Source of the DNA: Symbiodinium microadriaticum
Lineage: Eukaryota; Sar; Dinophyceae; Suessiales; Symbiodiniaceae
NCBI GenBank assembly: GCA_001939145.1
Contig: LSRX01000503.1
Coordinates: forward strand, 234,935 to 298,934
Direction of reading: 5' to 3'
Length of the DNA stretch: 64,000 nt
The notes under the pieces are model-generated. The model saw only the letters and a program-made list of their open reading frames with translations, was not told the DNA's origin and did no database searches. Positions 24,895-36,605 of this stretch are shown here, in pieces. Both the position numbers and the translations under genes were made by a program. How positions within the stretch are numbered: the stretch's first letter is position 1; every line of letters begins with the position of its first letter.

Positions 24895-27039
24895 CTAAGT
24901 TCCATCACAGATGGCTTCGAACTGCGGGCTGCAGCAACTAGGACAGCACACTCTAAGACTTGAACAGGTGTGGAAGCGCGTCTTCACGCATAAAGAAGGC
25001 GACTTTCGACCAGTCAAACAACTGCACACAAAGCAAGCAAGCAAAAAACAATTTTGGAACGAAGCCAACTTGTCGGCCTGGTGGAAAGGGGGCTGCAAGC
25101 GATTGGAAATAATCAGCGGAACGCAGCCGTGCATGATGACCTCCCAAGCTAAACGCGGTGCCCAAACAAGGATCGCAAAAGCGCCCACCTCGATGAGACG
25201 GCCCGTATTAGGCGAGTCACCGTCGGGACAGATGCACAACCTGCAGACCCGGGCATAGTGAGATGCATCCACATGGCCATGAGGATAGATTAGGGCAATG
25301 GCTTCGATCTGAATGCAAGCTCCGACCAGTCCTGCATGGCGGCATGTGCATCCGACCCTCAGGTAGGCCACGGCTCGACATTTACGGACCTGCTGGCGTA
25401 GTCTGAAAGTGGGTGGAAAAATGAGGACTCTGTCCTCCGAGTGCAGACGTGGTCACCGGGTCTTCTTGCAATCGGCAGAACTTGTGCCTTCAACACATCG
25501 GTCTTGGCGCTGCGCTCGCGCCGAACGTTCTGCCAGGCAGGCTTCTTATAAGATGGTCCCGGAGGCTGACACCGTGCCGCGCATACTCTGTTTGTCAGCC
25601 TCAGGAGCAAAGCTGAGGCTGCCGCGGCAGCCGAGGACAGACAGTCCAGGAGGCGGTTCGGGAGGATTCAGAGGTAGTGTGGGCGATCAGAAGATCAACA
25701 GATTGGTAGGTCGGTGGCACCGTGCACACTGAACGTTACACTGCCAAGTTCCTGTGTCAGTACATAAGTGTGCAAGTGCGTAAGCATGTTCCTGAATGGT
25801 CACAGCCCAACTCTCTTGGGATCGTCCATGACTTCTGCAGCTCGCAGGAACCGGGCTGGTCTTCTTACGAAGCCTTTGAGATGAAACTTTGTTTAAGTGT
25901 ACACTACAGTACAAGACGTTCTGCCTCTTCGAAGTTCATCTCCGACTCAAACTGCTCGCCGAAGACCTGCACACGCTGACGGTGCCTCCACCGCCTCCAA
26001 CAGCATCATAAGCTCAACACTCTGACCGTTGCGAAGCAAGTGAACTCCCCTCTCAACTTCTTTCCCAGTCCCATCTCCCCGCGCTGATGCAGGCCAGCCG
26101 GAAACGTTAAGCGGATCCGGCATGATGGAAGCAGGTTCAGCCTCGTGGAGGATCTGCCGAGAACAAGAATTTCGTGTACCTGCGCAGTGGAGCTCAGCTA
26201 AGCGAACGAAAGAGCAGTTTAAACCACTTGCGCCCCGCACCGCTGTAAAAGGCCAAAATATCTCGATTGCGATACATCCCAGCCTGTGACAAGAGCTGCC
26301 CTGCCAAGCTACCTTCGTTCCAGGTGAGTCTTGCAGCTCTGAGATCCTCGCCCGCTGGGTCCACTCAAATGCAATGACCCACGGAAGAACGATGTCCTTT
26401 CCGGCTGGCAATCTACGAACTAACCCAAAACCTCTTCAAAGCGAAGGACAACTTCTTGAACTGATTGCCTCTGCGCTCCTGAGGCAGGATCGCAGGGGGC
26501 TCCATCTGGCAGTGCAGTGCACAGGAAGCTCCTCGGAGCCAGTCGGAGCCAGCGAAGAAACTCAGTCCCTCTATCACAAGACTCTCAGGTGAGTGGACAC
26601 TTTGAAGTAAACGCCCGATCCGCCTGTAAAATTCCCAGAACATGACAGATCTGTGGGCTGTGGGCTGAGCGATGAAAAATCCACTTTAAGGACACGACCC
26701 ATGACCACTCCGGCTGAATCCGCGAGAATTCCAAAGGCTCAGGACAAGGCGACAGGTGTTGCCATCGGAAGGCAGCCAAGGAGTCGCGTCCCCTGCGGGC
26801 AACTAGAAATCAAAGCAACTGAGTGTCCACCTCCTAAGTCCTAACCACACCTGGAATTTTGAGGAAGTAACTGTCGGGTTGCTCTCGGAGCCACGGTGAC
26901 ATCCTGCAAACCACAGCACCGTAACAAACATCGTCAGTGGCCACTGCTGGCTTCGAACTTTGGCAGTCCCGCCGTGGGTGATGAAAACTGTCTTCTCTCC
27001 AAAGTGGGCGGCAAGTCTTCGCCACACCTCACTGACCAC
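24895..27039 (-). CDS. Exostosin-family (GT47) glycosyltransferase-like gene, multi-exon
   Basis: Exostosin-type enzymes build polysaccharide chains in the secretory pathway. Diagnostic boxes are readable on the minus strand in the right order. About 27036-26945 reads VSEVWRRLAAHFGEKTVFIT. About 26408-26330 reads LPAGKDIVLPWV (the GKDIVxP box). 25240-25189 reads LCICPDGDSPNTGRLIE, and 25140 down reads VIMHGCVPLIISNRLQPPF. The last two join perfectly if 25188-25141 is removed, a 48-nt intron with GT at its 5' and AG at its 3' end, giving the family's RLIE-VIMHGCVP box. The N- and C-terminal ends are not resolved: exons before 27039 (perhaps 27333-27060) and after 25070 are uncertain. Substrate cannot be told from sequence. 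The family call is the firmest host-gene call here. Confidence 0.7.
25141..25188 (-). other. 48-nt GT-AG intron in the exostosin-like gene
   Basis: On the minus strand the sequence starts GTGGGCGC at 25188 and ends TTGGGAG at 25141. Removing it fuses ...GRLIE to VIMHGCVP... in frame, as expected for the family. The upstream exon (25240-25189) is only 52 nt and is preceded by GTCTGCAG, a plausible acceptor. Confidence 0.75.
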
Positions 27040-27060
27040 AGTTGCGTGTTGTGCGGCACT

Positions 27061-27333
27061 TCAGCCACTCAGGCACTGCATGATCACGCCTTTCTGTTCT
27101 AGTGCTGAATTTGCTGAGCCGTCTACGTGACGCCCGTAAATGCTCGCAATGAGGAACTTGCAACTAGCACGTTTCCTGAGCAACTTGCGAAACATGGTCG
27201 CAGCCACGATCCCAGCTTTGAGCCGGCTCATCGGCAAGGCCGGCCAAGCCATGCAGCAGTATAAGGACGTGACCAGCAGTGCCAATATTCTGGCGCTTGC
27301 TGCCATATCTTCTGCACCTCTCCATGCGAGCAT
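27061..27333 (-). other. Possible exon(s) upstream of the exostosin-like gene
   Basis: The minus-strand reading contains LKAGIVAATMFRKLLRKRAS, CKFLIASIYGRHVDGSANSA and LEQKGVIMQCLSG. Composition is protein-like and the strand matches the glycosyltransferase exons that follow. A hydrophobic run just before (ILALLVTSLYCCMAW) could be a signal anchor, as GT47 enzymes are type II membrane proteins. I see no diagnostic box, so membership of that gene is a guess. Confidence 0.3.
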
Positions 27334-28388
27334 GCAAGGGGCAGCTTCAGCAACATGGACGCGTGAGATGACATAAGGCTGTCGTCGCCTTGTGCATGAA
27401 GTACGAAGTGTCCAGCCCTAGTCGCAGGCAAGAGCCCCAGCAGGAGCTCTTGGTGAGTCCCTTTGAGGCTACCGCTCAGAACTGTGGAGGCGGGGAGGCT
27501 GCCTTCATAACCTCAGAGTGAAAATTGCGCTGGTCTCTGGCAGCCCCAGCATCTCCTGACATCCGCAGCAATAAGGGACACACCGAGATAAGTTTCAGCA
27601 ACTTGCCTGGGTCAGACTGGTTAAATAATCAGCACAAAATACCAGCGACATGGCGCCTTGCTGCGTGTACCACCCGTGTGGTTTGCCACAAGGGTGCAAT
27701 ATTCTAGCCATCGCTCCGATTGCTAAGGCTACAGTTTCCTGTTCGCACACGCAGGCTTTTCATGCGCCAAACGATTAACAACTCCTGTTGACTGTTCCTC
27801 AACCACGGGCGCTCTGTGTCAGGCTCTTGCGGGTATCGCGGAACACTTACGATTAGCTGACAGCCTGCAGCGACTGTATCGCTTCCGCTACGTCCTACCG
27901 AAGTCACACAATTTGGAGACTGAATTAGTCTTAAAGTAGTCTTAGCATTCACGGGACTTCAACTAGAGCAAGAACTCAAGGGATGATCAGCGCGTGAGCG
28001 TGACTGATTGTGTGTCTCTGTGGAGGGATGTCTTGCATCGTTTTTGCTGGAGTTGATCTGTTTGCGGCTACCAGTAGCTTTGAGTTGGTGATGCATGCAG
28101 AGCTGGCGCAGCTCAGACATAGGTTGACAGGTGCTGCTTCAAAACCATCGTCTGGCATTATTGTGTTGCTGTGTGTAATCTTCAATCGACGGACGCTGCA
28201 GCTGCATAGGTGCTTCGTTGTGCCTTCTGCTTCGGTTGCCCTCTGGGCCTCTCGTTGCGTTAAGAGCCTCTTAGAGCCTCTTAGAGTCACGCTGTGGGCT
28301 TCGGCTAAGCAGCTCGCCTCGAGGAGTTCGGCGCCTGTCCGCGCTTCGAGCACCCATCGGAATCTCGTTTGCTAGGCTGCTCGAGGCC

Positions 28389-28730
28389 CCTTTGGCCTGT
28401 CGCTGTCGTCGCAAATCATCTTCCACGACCATGTGCATGAAGACCTCAAGAGTCTCATAACGAGCATTGCTTTTAATGATCCTCTTGTGGCATGTTGTGG
28501 CTGCAAAACTGATGCTGACCTACCAGATGCATTCATTGTCTCTTTGTGCCAAGGGACGCCTGTGGCACAGTGGGGAAGAAAGACAAAGTCGGCGTCCTTT
28601 CAGTAATCTCTTAGAGCTCTATCAGCAGAACAGAGAGCTTGTGAACCTGTACATCCGTGACCATCATAGCAGCATTGGACCTGTATCAATAGACATCAGC
28701 GCTCGCGATGACGCGAAGGTTTTCTAAGTC
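28389..28730 (+). CDS. Plus-strand exon-like segment of unknown gene
   Basis: A plus-strand reading from 28389 to about 28602 is free of stops: FGLSLSSQIIFHDHVHEDLK, SLITSIAFNDPLVACCGCKT and DADLPDAFIVSLCQGTPVAQ. A second piece to about 28727 in another frame reads QQNRELVNLYIRDHHSSIGP followed by VSIDISARDDAKVF. The frame change near 28602 (...TTTCAG) suggests a splice site. The neighbours are all on the minus strand, so this is one of the few plus-strand host signals. The family is not recognised. Confidence 0.4.
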
Positions 28731-29697
28731 TTCGACGAGATGACTTGATGGACCCAATGCTCCATGGAGTACCGAAAGCCTGGCTGACACTCGACCCTCG
28801 CATGCGACTCAGGCTCAACGGCAAGCACAATTCCTGTCTGCCAAGTGCGAGATATTGGTTGCACCATTTTGCCTGCATGCAGAACCATGTTAGCTTTCAA
28901 CGCAGTCGTGTTAGCTCATCAGTCTTGACTTGATATTGTGGCACGATTACGATTCACATGTACTGACACGAGTCGTATGCGTTTTCGCAGCGACGTTGGA
29001 GACAACGCCGACGTGATCGCTGATTGTGTCGATGCGGTTGGATGTCCGAAGATATGCGCAGATAGCAGCTCCGGGTGTGGGGCTGACTCGACTTTGAGAT
29101 GATTACGGCACGATTCGATCCGATGCGGCTTCCACACGAGTTTAGACGCGATTTCGACTTGACCACGTGTGCCAAAGCTTGTTCGGGAGCGAAACTCGAT
29201 GCCCAGTCGGTTTCGACACGGTAGGGATATGATGTTACGAGTTCAGCATATTTCAGCCACACCGCCTGCACAGTGCAGAAGATGCCTTAGCTCAATCCGA
29301 ATCCCGACGAAAACCATTCCTAAATCAAACAAACCAATGCCAGAACGAAAAACCGTAAAGCCGCAACCCAAAAACTGTATTTTGGCACCCCAGTTTGTGA
29401 AATATGCCCGTCCGGGTCCCTCTTACAGGTACAGTCCTTTCTCGTGCCTTCGCCTGTTTCGTGAGTCTCTTCTCTGTTCGCTGTTCGTTCCCTCGGCTGC
29501 TGCTGACGGGGCGTCATAAGGCAATGCTGGTAAAGTCAGCCAGCTCCACCTACAGACTCCTCCATGTACTTGCATGCAAGCTCCTTGGATGACAATTTGT
29601 GAGCAGGCAGCTTCAACTTCAAGCCCCTGGCACAATATTCATTCTTGATCTTCTGCTGCCGCGAAGAGCCGCGGGCAACAGACTCGAGTTCACTGGG

Positions 29698-30167
29698 TCA
29701 CTCAGGCCCAAACAATGTCTCCCAGGACATAGACTTGCGGCATGGCGGTCCTCTAAACTGATTGCTGACCAGTAAGTTGTCCCGTACAAAGTCTATCACC
29801 GCTTGCCTATCTTCCGTCCAACTTTTCAGCACACCAAGCATCTCGTCTGTGAAGAGGGTCACCCTTGCAAAGAGAATCAGTTGGCGGTCATGGGAACACT
29901 GATGAGTTGAAACTTGTCCGCAATTTGCAAGAAGACTCTCAAACAAGCCGACTCCACTGGAGGTCGAACTTCAGCCATCCCCTCTTGCGATTGCTCGATA
30001 TCTCCTGCATACAGGTGCACATGATGGACTCTGCAGAATTGCACCTCCGGCACGGGTCCGGGGTCCTTGTAATACTGCACAGCTGCGTCGTCAGCCGCCT
30101 GACGAACAAGTGCATTGCGGCGCCATGCTGCGAACCTTCGTAACAGGTACCGAAGCAAAGGAGGCAA
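29698..30167 (-). other. Minus-strand exon-like segments, unknown product
   Basis: The first piece (about 30160-29890) reads RRFAAWRRNALVRQAADDAA, VQYYKDPGPVPEVQFCRVHH and VHLYAGDIEQSQEGMAEV. The second (about 29870-29698) reads RVTLFTDEMLGVLKSWTEDR and QAVIDFVRDNLLVSNQFRG, ending in a stop at 29698. The pieces are close and on one strand, and could be the 3' end of a gene. It may be the tail of the receptor-like gene ending at 31543, or a separate gene. Confidence 0.35.
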
Positions 30168-30199
30168 AGAGCCTCTGTGGGGGTGTGTGACACTTCTTC

Positions 30200-31540
30200 G
30201 AAGTCTGTTGCTCCCGTTCTGAGTCGTCAGGATGCACGAACGATAGCGCGTCGTACCACGCGGCTCACAAGCTGCACAGGTGCTGGGATCCTAGCCTCTG
30301 GCGCCAGTCCAGGCAGCGCAATAGATCCTTAAAGATGGTACGAGCATCCTATTCCGATCTCAGAGCGTTTCATCAAACCCTCACTCCAGGCTCCCGCCTC
30401 TGTCGAGTTGGTGGGTGCCGGGCACCTGCTGAGAGAGCGCAGTCAATGCGAAGAGAACAGCAGCTTTCACTTTTATCAGGACCAGATCTCTGCAGCTTCG
30501 CTCCTGATATCCGTCTGGGAGGCGGCAGCTCCACAGAAGACCTCGAAACTCAAAAAAATCCTTGCGTAAGGCAGAGACCAGGCTTTGCCTGAGGCCGCAG
30601 GCCAAGGTCGAAGTCCAACTCCTTTCACAGGACGGGGCCCTCTGATCTCGCGGCGGTTTTGCGCCAAACGGTGATCGCTCTTTGTCTTGCACACGTTTTC
30701 TCATGGGGGTAACGCGGAGGTGGGTAGGGGACTATACTTCCTGAAATAGACCTGATTAGGTCTTTATTGCAGGTATTAATGCCCCCTCCCCCCGTAGCCC
30801 CCCAAGGGTCCTTATGATTCTCCGTCCATTCCTGCCGTGCTTCATGCTCTTCGGTCTTTCCGCCTACGTAACTTGGTGTTGACGTTAGCTGTTTCCTTGT
30901 TCACAACATTTTGACGAAATAAAGCAGACTAAGTGAAGGGCGCTGCACCCAGGTGTCTTGCATGTGGTGGGCTGAGGCCGTTCTTGAGGCAGCTCGTGTC
31001 TAGTGAGGAGCCGTTGCTGTAAAGTGTGTAACACAGAGTCGCCAAGGGATTCGAAGAGAGGCAGGTGCCTGCGTACGCCGAGGCCGTCATGGCCCATCAG
31101 CTCGGTGTGTTCCCAGGGCACCGGCCATGAGAGCCACAATGTGACGTCAGGGGGCAACAGGCAGTGATTTGAGTCAAGAGGTGTCATGCACCGACAACCA
31201 TGCATCACGAGGTATCAGATGTCTGGTCATGGCTTCAAGGATGGACCGTGCAGGGCCTTGATACGCTCAAGCCAGTGGCTCTCGGAGGCTATAGGAATGC
31301 GGAAGTGGCATCGAGAGGTAGAGTCAGGTAGAGATAGCACAACGGCAACCGCAAAGGCAGAGGTTTCTTTCATTTCCGGGGTCGCTGGGGTCTCTTACCT
31401 CGAGCTGCCGGCCTTCCCAGGGCCCTGGAACGGCTGGATTGCACGGAGAGGACGAAAAGAAGGGATCCCGTCCCTTTTGGGTGGGTACTAAATGCTCAAA
31501 AAACTCAATCTCGAGGTCGCACCCGAGTGCGACCGGTGCC
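30200..31540. other. No supported gene
   Basis: Short overlapping frames only. A pyrimidine/poly-C patch lies at about 30780-30810. This is probably intergenic or 3' flank of the receptor-like gene. Confidence 0.45.
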
Positions 31541-31542
31541 GT

Positions 31543-33300
31543 TCAGGCATGCGAGATCTCTCTCAAATTTCCTGCGCGCAGGGCTGCACGCTGCATACGT
31601 AAACATGAGCAGCACACAAGCAGCGAGTCCTCCTCCAAGATCTCCTCTTTCGGCGGGACATCAATGACTTTGCCCTTGTCGCTCGCTGGAGCTACTGCCT
31701 CCAACGTTGAGGCCTGTTTGTTTGGAGCCGCCGGCTTCAAAGCAATCTTGTCCGCTGCCAACATTGGGGCCAAGCGCCCGTTCATCACTTGAATTTCAGT
31801 GGACTGAATGCTTTCGCTTCCATGCGAGGTAAACTTGAGCGCCAAGACATTGAAGAGCCGTGCATAAGCTGCTCTGACCCCTTCGAAGTCGGTGTTGTAG
31901 GTGGCCAGCTGGGTGGCTGAGAAAATCTGTCCCGCGGCAAGTTTCTCCCAGAATACCGGATCCGGGTAAATGAAATTTTCGTCTGCCTTGATAGGAACCA
32001 AGTTCCCCCGCACTTCCACAGGGCAGGTGGCTAAAGCACCGGCGAAAAGTGCATCTTGAAGCAATCCCTGAGTGAGAATGACCAGGATCACCTGTGCGGT
32101 TTGATAGCCAGCGGAACAAGGAAAAAGGTGTTCGAGGCCAGCTGTGCGGCTTGTCGGCAGGCCTTCGCATTCGCATACTTCTCGGACAGCGCGTCCAAGT
32201 TCGAAACCTCTATCTCTGGATCGAGCACAGCCACGGACTCCTGTAGCTTGGACTGGAGCATGGACTGGATCACCTGGCACGGTGCAAGTATGACGTAAGT
32301 GAGAGGAGACGTGGCGACACATCCCAGCGCCTTGCAGCAGCTCCCCGATTCAGGCGTTGTCAAGTCCCCAAGCATCACCATTCCCGACGAAGCGTCCTGT
32401 CCAGCATGTCCAGAGCATCAGCCGACCAGACCCAAGCCCCTGCGCCCCACGTCCCTGCAGCTGCCTCCGCCTGAGGGGTCGAGCTGCTCCGGGCCATCTT
32501 GCCGAACATTCGCTTGCTCAGGCCTGATCATCTAACTTGGCTTGAGAACTCCGTCACTTGCCCCAATCCCAAGCCTTTGCATTGAGAGACCGCCAGCTGC
32601 ACCGCATGCTCGTGCTCGTCGGATTTGGCACCCTTGCGATTTAGCCCGATCGGCGTTCGCACTTTGAGGCCCTCGTAAGAATCGACCTCGGGCGATGCAT
32701 GCTCATGCGTCGGGAGCAGGTCATTTATGTTGCGCATGCCAAGCGCATGCGAGAGTCGATCATTTTCATCGTGACACCAGCATTTGCCAGCGTAGCCTGG
32801 AATCAAGCAGAAAAGACTGCCTAGCGCAATTTCGCAAGTGCCCCGAGGTCTGTGGGTACACGGATAACCTGAGAAGCTGATACATCGCAGTTGCACACCG
32901 TTCGGTCTGACAGTTTTGCAGTACTTCACGAACATCATAGTAGCTACTCCGCGACATTCCGCGACAATAAGGTTGCACAATGGAGACGATGAAATATTCT
33001 TAACGAGTTTAGTGAGGTCCACCTACAGCAGTCCAGTTCACAGTGACCGGGTCGCTTGCAGATTCTGCGAGAAACAGGCACTTCACGCATGTGAAACTGC
33101 CGACAGCTGCAACTTGCCGCAGGCAAGAGTGTCATTGACAAAAATCATAAGTCGAGACCCTGCAGCCATGCCTGCTGCTCTTCTGTCCAGAGAGATGGGA
33201 GGGACTGGATCAGTTCATCAGAAAAGCCGTTTCCGTCGCAACTCACCAGAACCTCGGCAAGTGACGGGATGGGAACCATGAACCTTGGCAAGCATCCTTC
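31543..33300 (-). other. C-terminal exons of the receptor-like gene
   Basis: Coherent pieces: about 33290-33160 reads MVPIPSLAEVLVSCDGNGFS followed by LIQSLPSLWTEEQQAWLQ. About 32260-32110 reads LQESVAVLDPEIEVSNLDAL followed by SEKYANAKACRQAAQLASNT and FFLVPLA. About 32050-31580 reads ALFAGALATCPVEVRGNLVP, FIYPDPVFWEKLAAGQIFSA, VRAAYARLFNVLALKFTSHG and MNGRLAPMLAADKIALKPAA. The last frame stops at 31543. The YPDxxFW and LFNVLALKFTSHGS phrases look strongly constrained. I cannot name the domain. Membership of the receptor gene is inferred from strand, order and spacing. Confidence 0.45.
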
Positions 33301-36300
33301 CTTTCTGATCCCGGGTATCATAGAGGTAGCGTAGACAAGCGGCAATATTCGTGTTTGCAGCCCACGCACTGGCGATTTCTGCAGCACACCACATTCTCTT
33401 CAACGTCTCCTTCGGTTTTCGTCGGTCTCTTGTAGTCGATGCTTGCTGGCTAGTGCTTGTACTTATCTTCAGGTTTTTTCTTTGCTGATGGCTGCTCGGC
33501 AGGATTGAGGTCTCGAATGTTCGATTGGCCAAGTCTGAACCTCAATCCCGTGCCTGAGTCATAAGCACCACGACATTCTGCGAGTCCCATGCCGTCACGT
33601 CGATAATGGCATCTAGCTTGTTGACGTCGTCGGAATCCAAAAACACCTTGCGACGGATGCTCTAGTAAGGAAAGGGCACTGCGCAGGCTCTCTGCATCTG
33701 TCTATCGGTCTGCCTTGTCTTTGATATGCTCAGAGAGCATCATCTTCCACCACCGAGACAAAACAGCGGCGCCGAGCTTGTGATGGCTGAGGAATATGCC
33801 ATAAGTCCGTGAGGGGCGGTAGGCCCTGTAGGTCGCCATGCCAAACAAAAATACCAAGCCGATAAAGGCCAAGACTGTCCCAATCATCAAAATGATCTGA
33901 ATGAACACAGTTCCTCTTTGGACATCGAAATCCAGCAGCATGCTTCCCACCACGATCACAGTGATCAGGAAAAGTGCCAGGCCTCACTTGCCGAAATTAA
34001 ACATAGGCCTCTTCTGACTGCATCCTAGATTCGTCAAAATCTCTACAGGGGCGTGCGCATGCACAGGCTAATGCATGCGAGCTCGTGGTAAGCATGAACA
34101 TTTCCTTCGAGTGCACACCAGGCAGCATGAGTCCATATAATTCGACATCGAGGTGCGCCATGGCCAGATGCGGGCCTCATGGCAGGATGGTCATGCAGTG
34201 CTGGGAACTTCTCTCCTCAGCACCCTGCCTGCAGAACTGTGTACACAGACACAGTGATCGTAAGGAAAATGAACTGCAGCTCCGCAAACTCCACTAAGAG
34301 CACCTGAATCAGCACCAGCACATCCGCTGGTTGTGTCCTCATCCAATGCTCTTGGACTGCTAGGTTGTCCTGTTGCTCCAAGGCACCGGGATGAGGCCGA
34401 TCAAGAGGTTGCGCATATTCAGCACGAAGGCGAAGTAATAGGCCGTCGGGCTGAAGCGGGCAAACATGAAATTCCATCGCTTCACGAAGTTTACTCCTCC
34501 AGGCTTCGCCACCTTCATGGGATACTGAATGACCTGAGACGCAAGGGCGACCCGAGAGCCCGAGGAGGGCGGCATGTGGCGCTTGCAGAACTTGACAAGG
34601 GGCAGCCCAAATGACAAGGCCCATGAAGGTCACAACACCACCAAAGAAAGGCAGCAAGGAGAGGCCGACCATGGCCTCGGGGACTCAGACTCATCAAAAC
34701 AAGAACTTGTGCCTTCCACCGAAGGATGGGGAGCGGGCGAAGTGGTCGGCATTCTCCCAACAAATCACATCGCGGAAGGCTGCGAGGGAAGACGTGCCAT
34801 CGGGGTTCCCGACGCATTGAAAAGGCTTCACGGCCAAGAACGTCAAAGCCTTGGTTCAACCAGCCAAAATCAAAGCTATGGATCTGATCATCTGAAAGGA
34901 TGCAGCAACCGTCTGTCTGCTCGTGCACTGAGGCAGCAGCAATGAAGACTGCAGAGACGATCAAGCCCTGTGCATTGATTACCTGGTTGAGAGTGATCTC
35001 CTTTTTAAGCACATACTTTGCAATTGCAAAGACCAGCATGACGGCACCGGCACCCATTGGGTACATCATCAAGGACCCAATGTAATTCTGCAGCGGATCA
35101 ACATTCCCGAACCAGCAGCCAGGACGAAGAATGCCGATGTCAAAGGTCAAGAAGGACAAGAAGCCCCGAAGCGTCTTCAACGGTTCGACCCACTGTACTT
35201 CGACCTTGGAAAATGCCGACAGCGTCTGCACTGTCGCGATAGCCAGCCCAGCACCAATGGTCACCGTCATCAAGGAGTCTCTGTGAGGTTTATCGACCTT
35301 CGTGGCAAACTTGTAGAGTACCAAAACAAGGACCACGGCAGCAATGAGTGCCACAAAGAGAGGCCAAATAGTGAACGTGCCACCCTCACACGTCAAGCAG
35401 GTGGAGCCATCGTCGTAATTGTTCGGAAGGCAGGTGAGGCAACCCTTGCCTCGGTTGTTGCCGGGACATTCGCCAAGTGGCCTCAGCTCACAGCACAGCC
35501 GGACGCACTGCAGAGTGCACTACTACAGGATACTGCTAAAAGGCTTTAGAACCTTCATCTTTTTGGAGCCGAAAGAGCCGGCTCTCGGGACATCATGAAT
35601 GACCGAGTGGCAGGTCCCCAGGACACCGGACTGAGCTGCTGCACTCGACGATATAAGCGGGATCACCACCTTCGTAAGGCTGGGCTCCAGCAGAGTAGCC
35701 CACAGACTGTAGAGGAGGTTGATGGGGTGGAATCGTTGCATTCAGTCGACGCCCACCACTGGACGTCACACGACCTCCCTTGCAGTTTAGGCCTGTGCCA
35801 CATTCCTTGCACTCCGCCACGTTCGTTGTTGCCGAAGTTCGGTGCCAGAAAGTGCCAGCAGGACAGACACACTCGTGACTGTACTTCGAACTGGGATACA
35901 GCGTTGTGCTGCCCGGAAGGATCAGCTCGCATGCCAAACAGCTTTGAACGGTGCCTATGGGCGTTGCATCTTCAGGGTCCTTGTAAGAACCCACATCACA
36001 AAGACAAAATGTCTGCCCGACATCGGACTGAGAACTTCGAGCGGGGCAAGGCTTGCACTCGTCAAGGCCTCGTTCGTCGGCATAGGTCTCTGAGTCGCAC
36101 AAACTGCAACCTCCTGTGCTGGTACCGGCTCTTGCCGTACCCAAAGGGCATTGGTTGCAAACACCACGATCAGACTCGCCGTTCTGATAGCGCCCCGCCG
36201 GGCAGGAGCTGCACTCGGTGGACCCTGTGACACCCGGCAAAGTCCCGACGCCTTCCGGGCATTGTTGACACTCCGAGAAGTTCAGTCCCTGGCTCATGGA

Positions 36301-36573
36301 ATCACGGAACCTTCCCTCAGGGCACAATATGCACTGCGTGGGGACATCGAGGGTGGCGGTCCCGCCGGCATAAGTGCCGACTGGGCAGCCCAAGCGTGCT
36401 TCCCAGCTGGGGCTCGGGAAGCGGAAGGGTGTGGCCGCTGCCTGACGAGATTGTCACAAGTGACCTACGAAATTTGATAAACCTTTCGGATTCTACGACC
36501 AGCCCACCCATCCCCGTCTTTCCTGCCTCTGGCGGGAGCACAGGCCTGACGCAGGGAACAACTGGAAAGAAGA

Positions 36574-36605
<32 letters not shown>

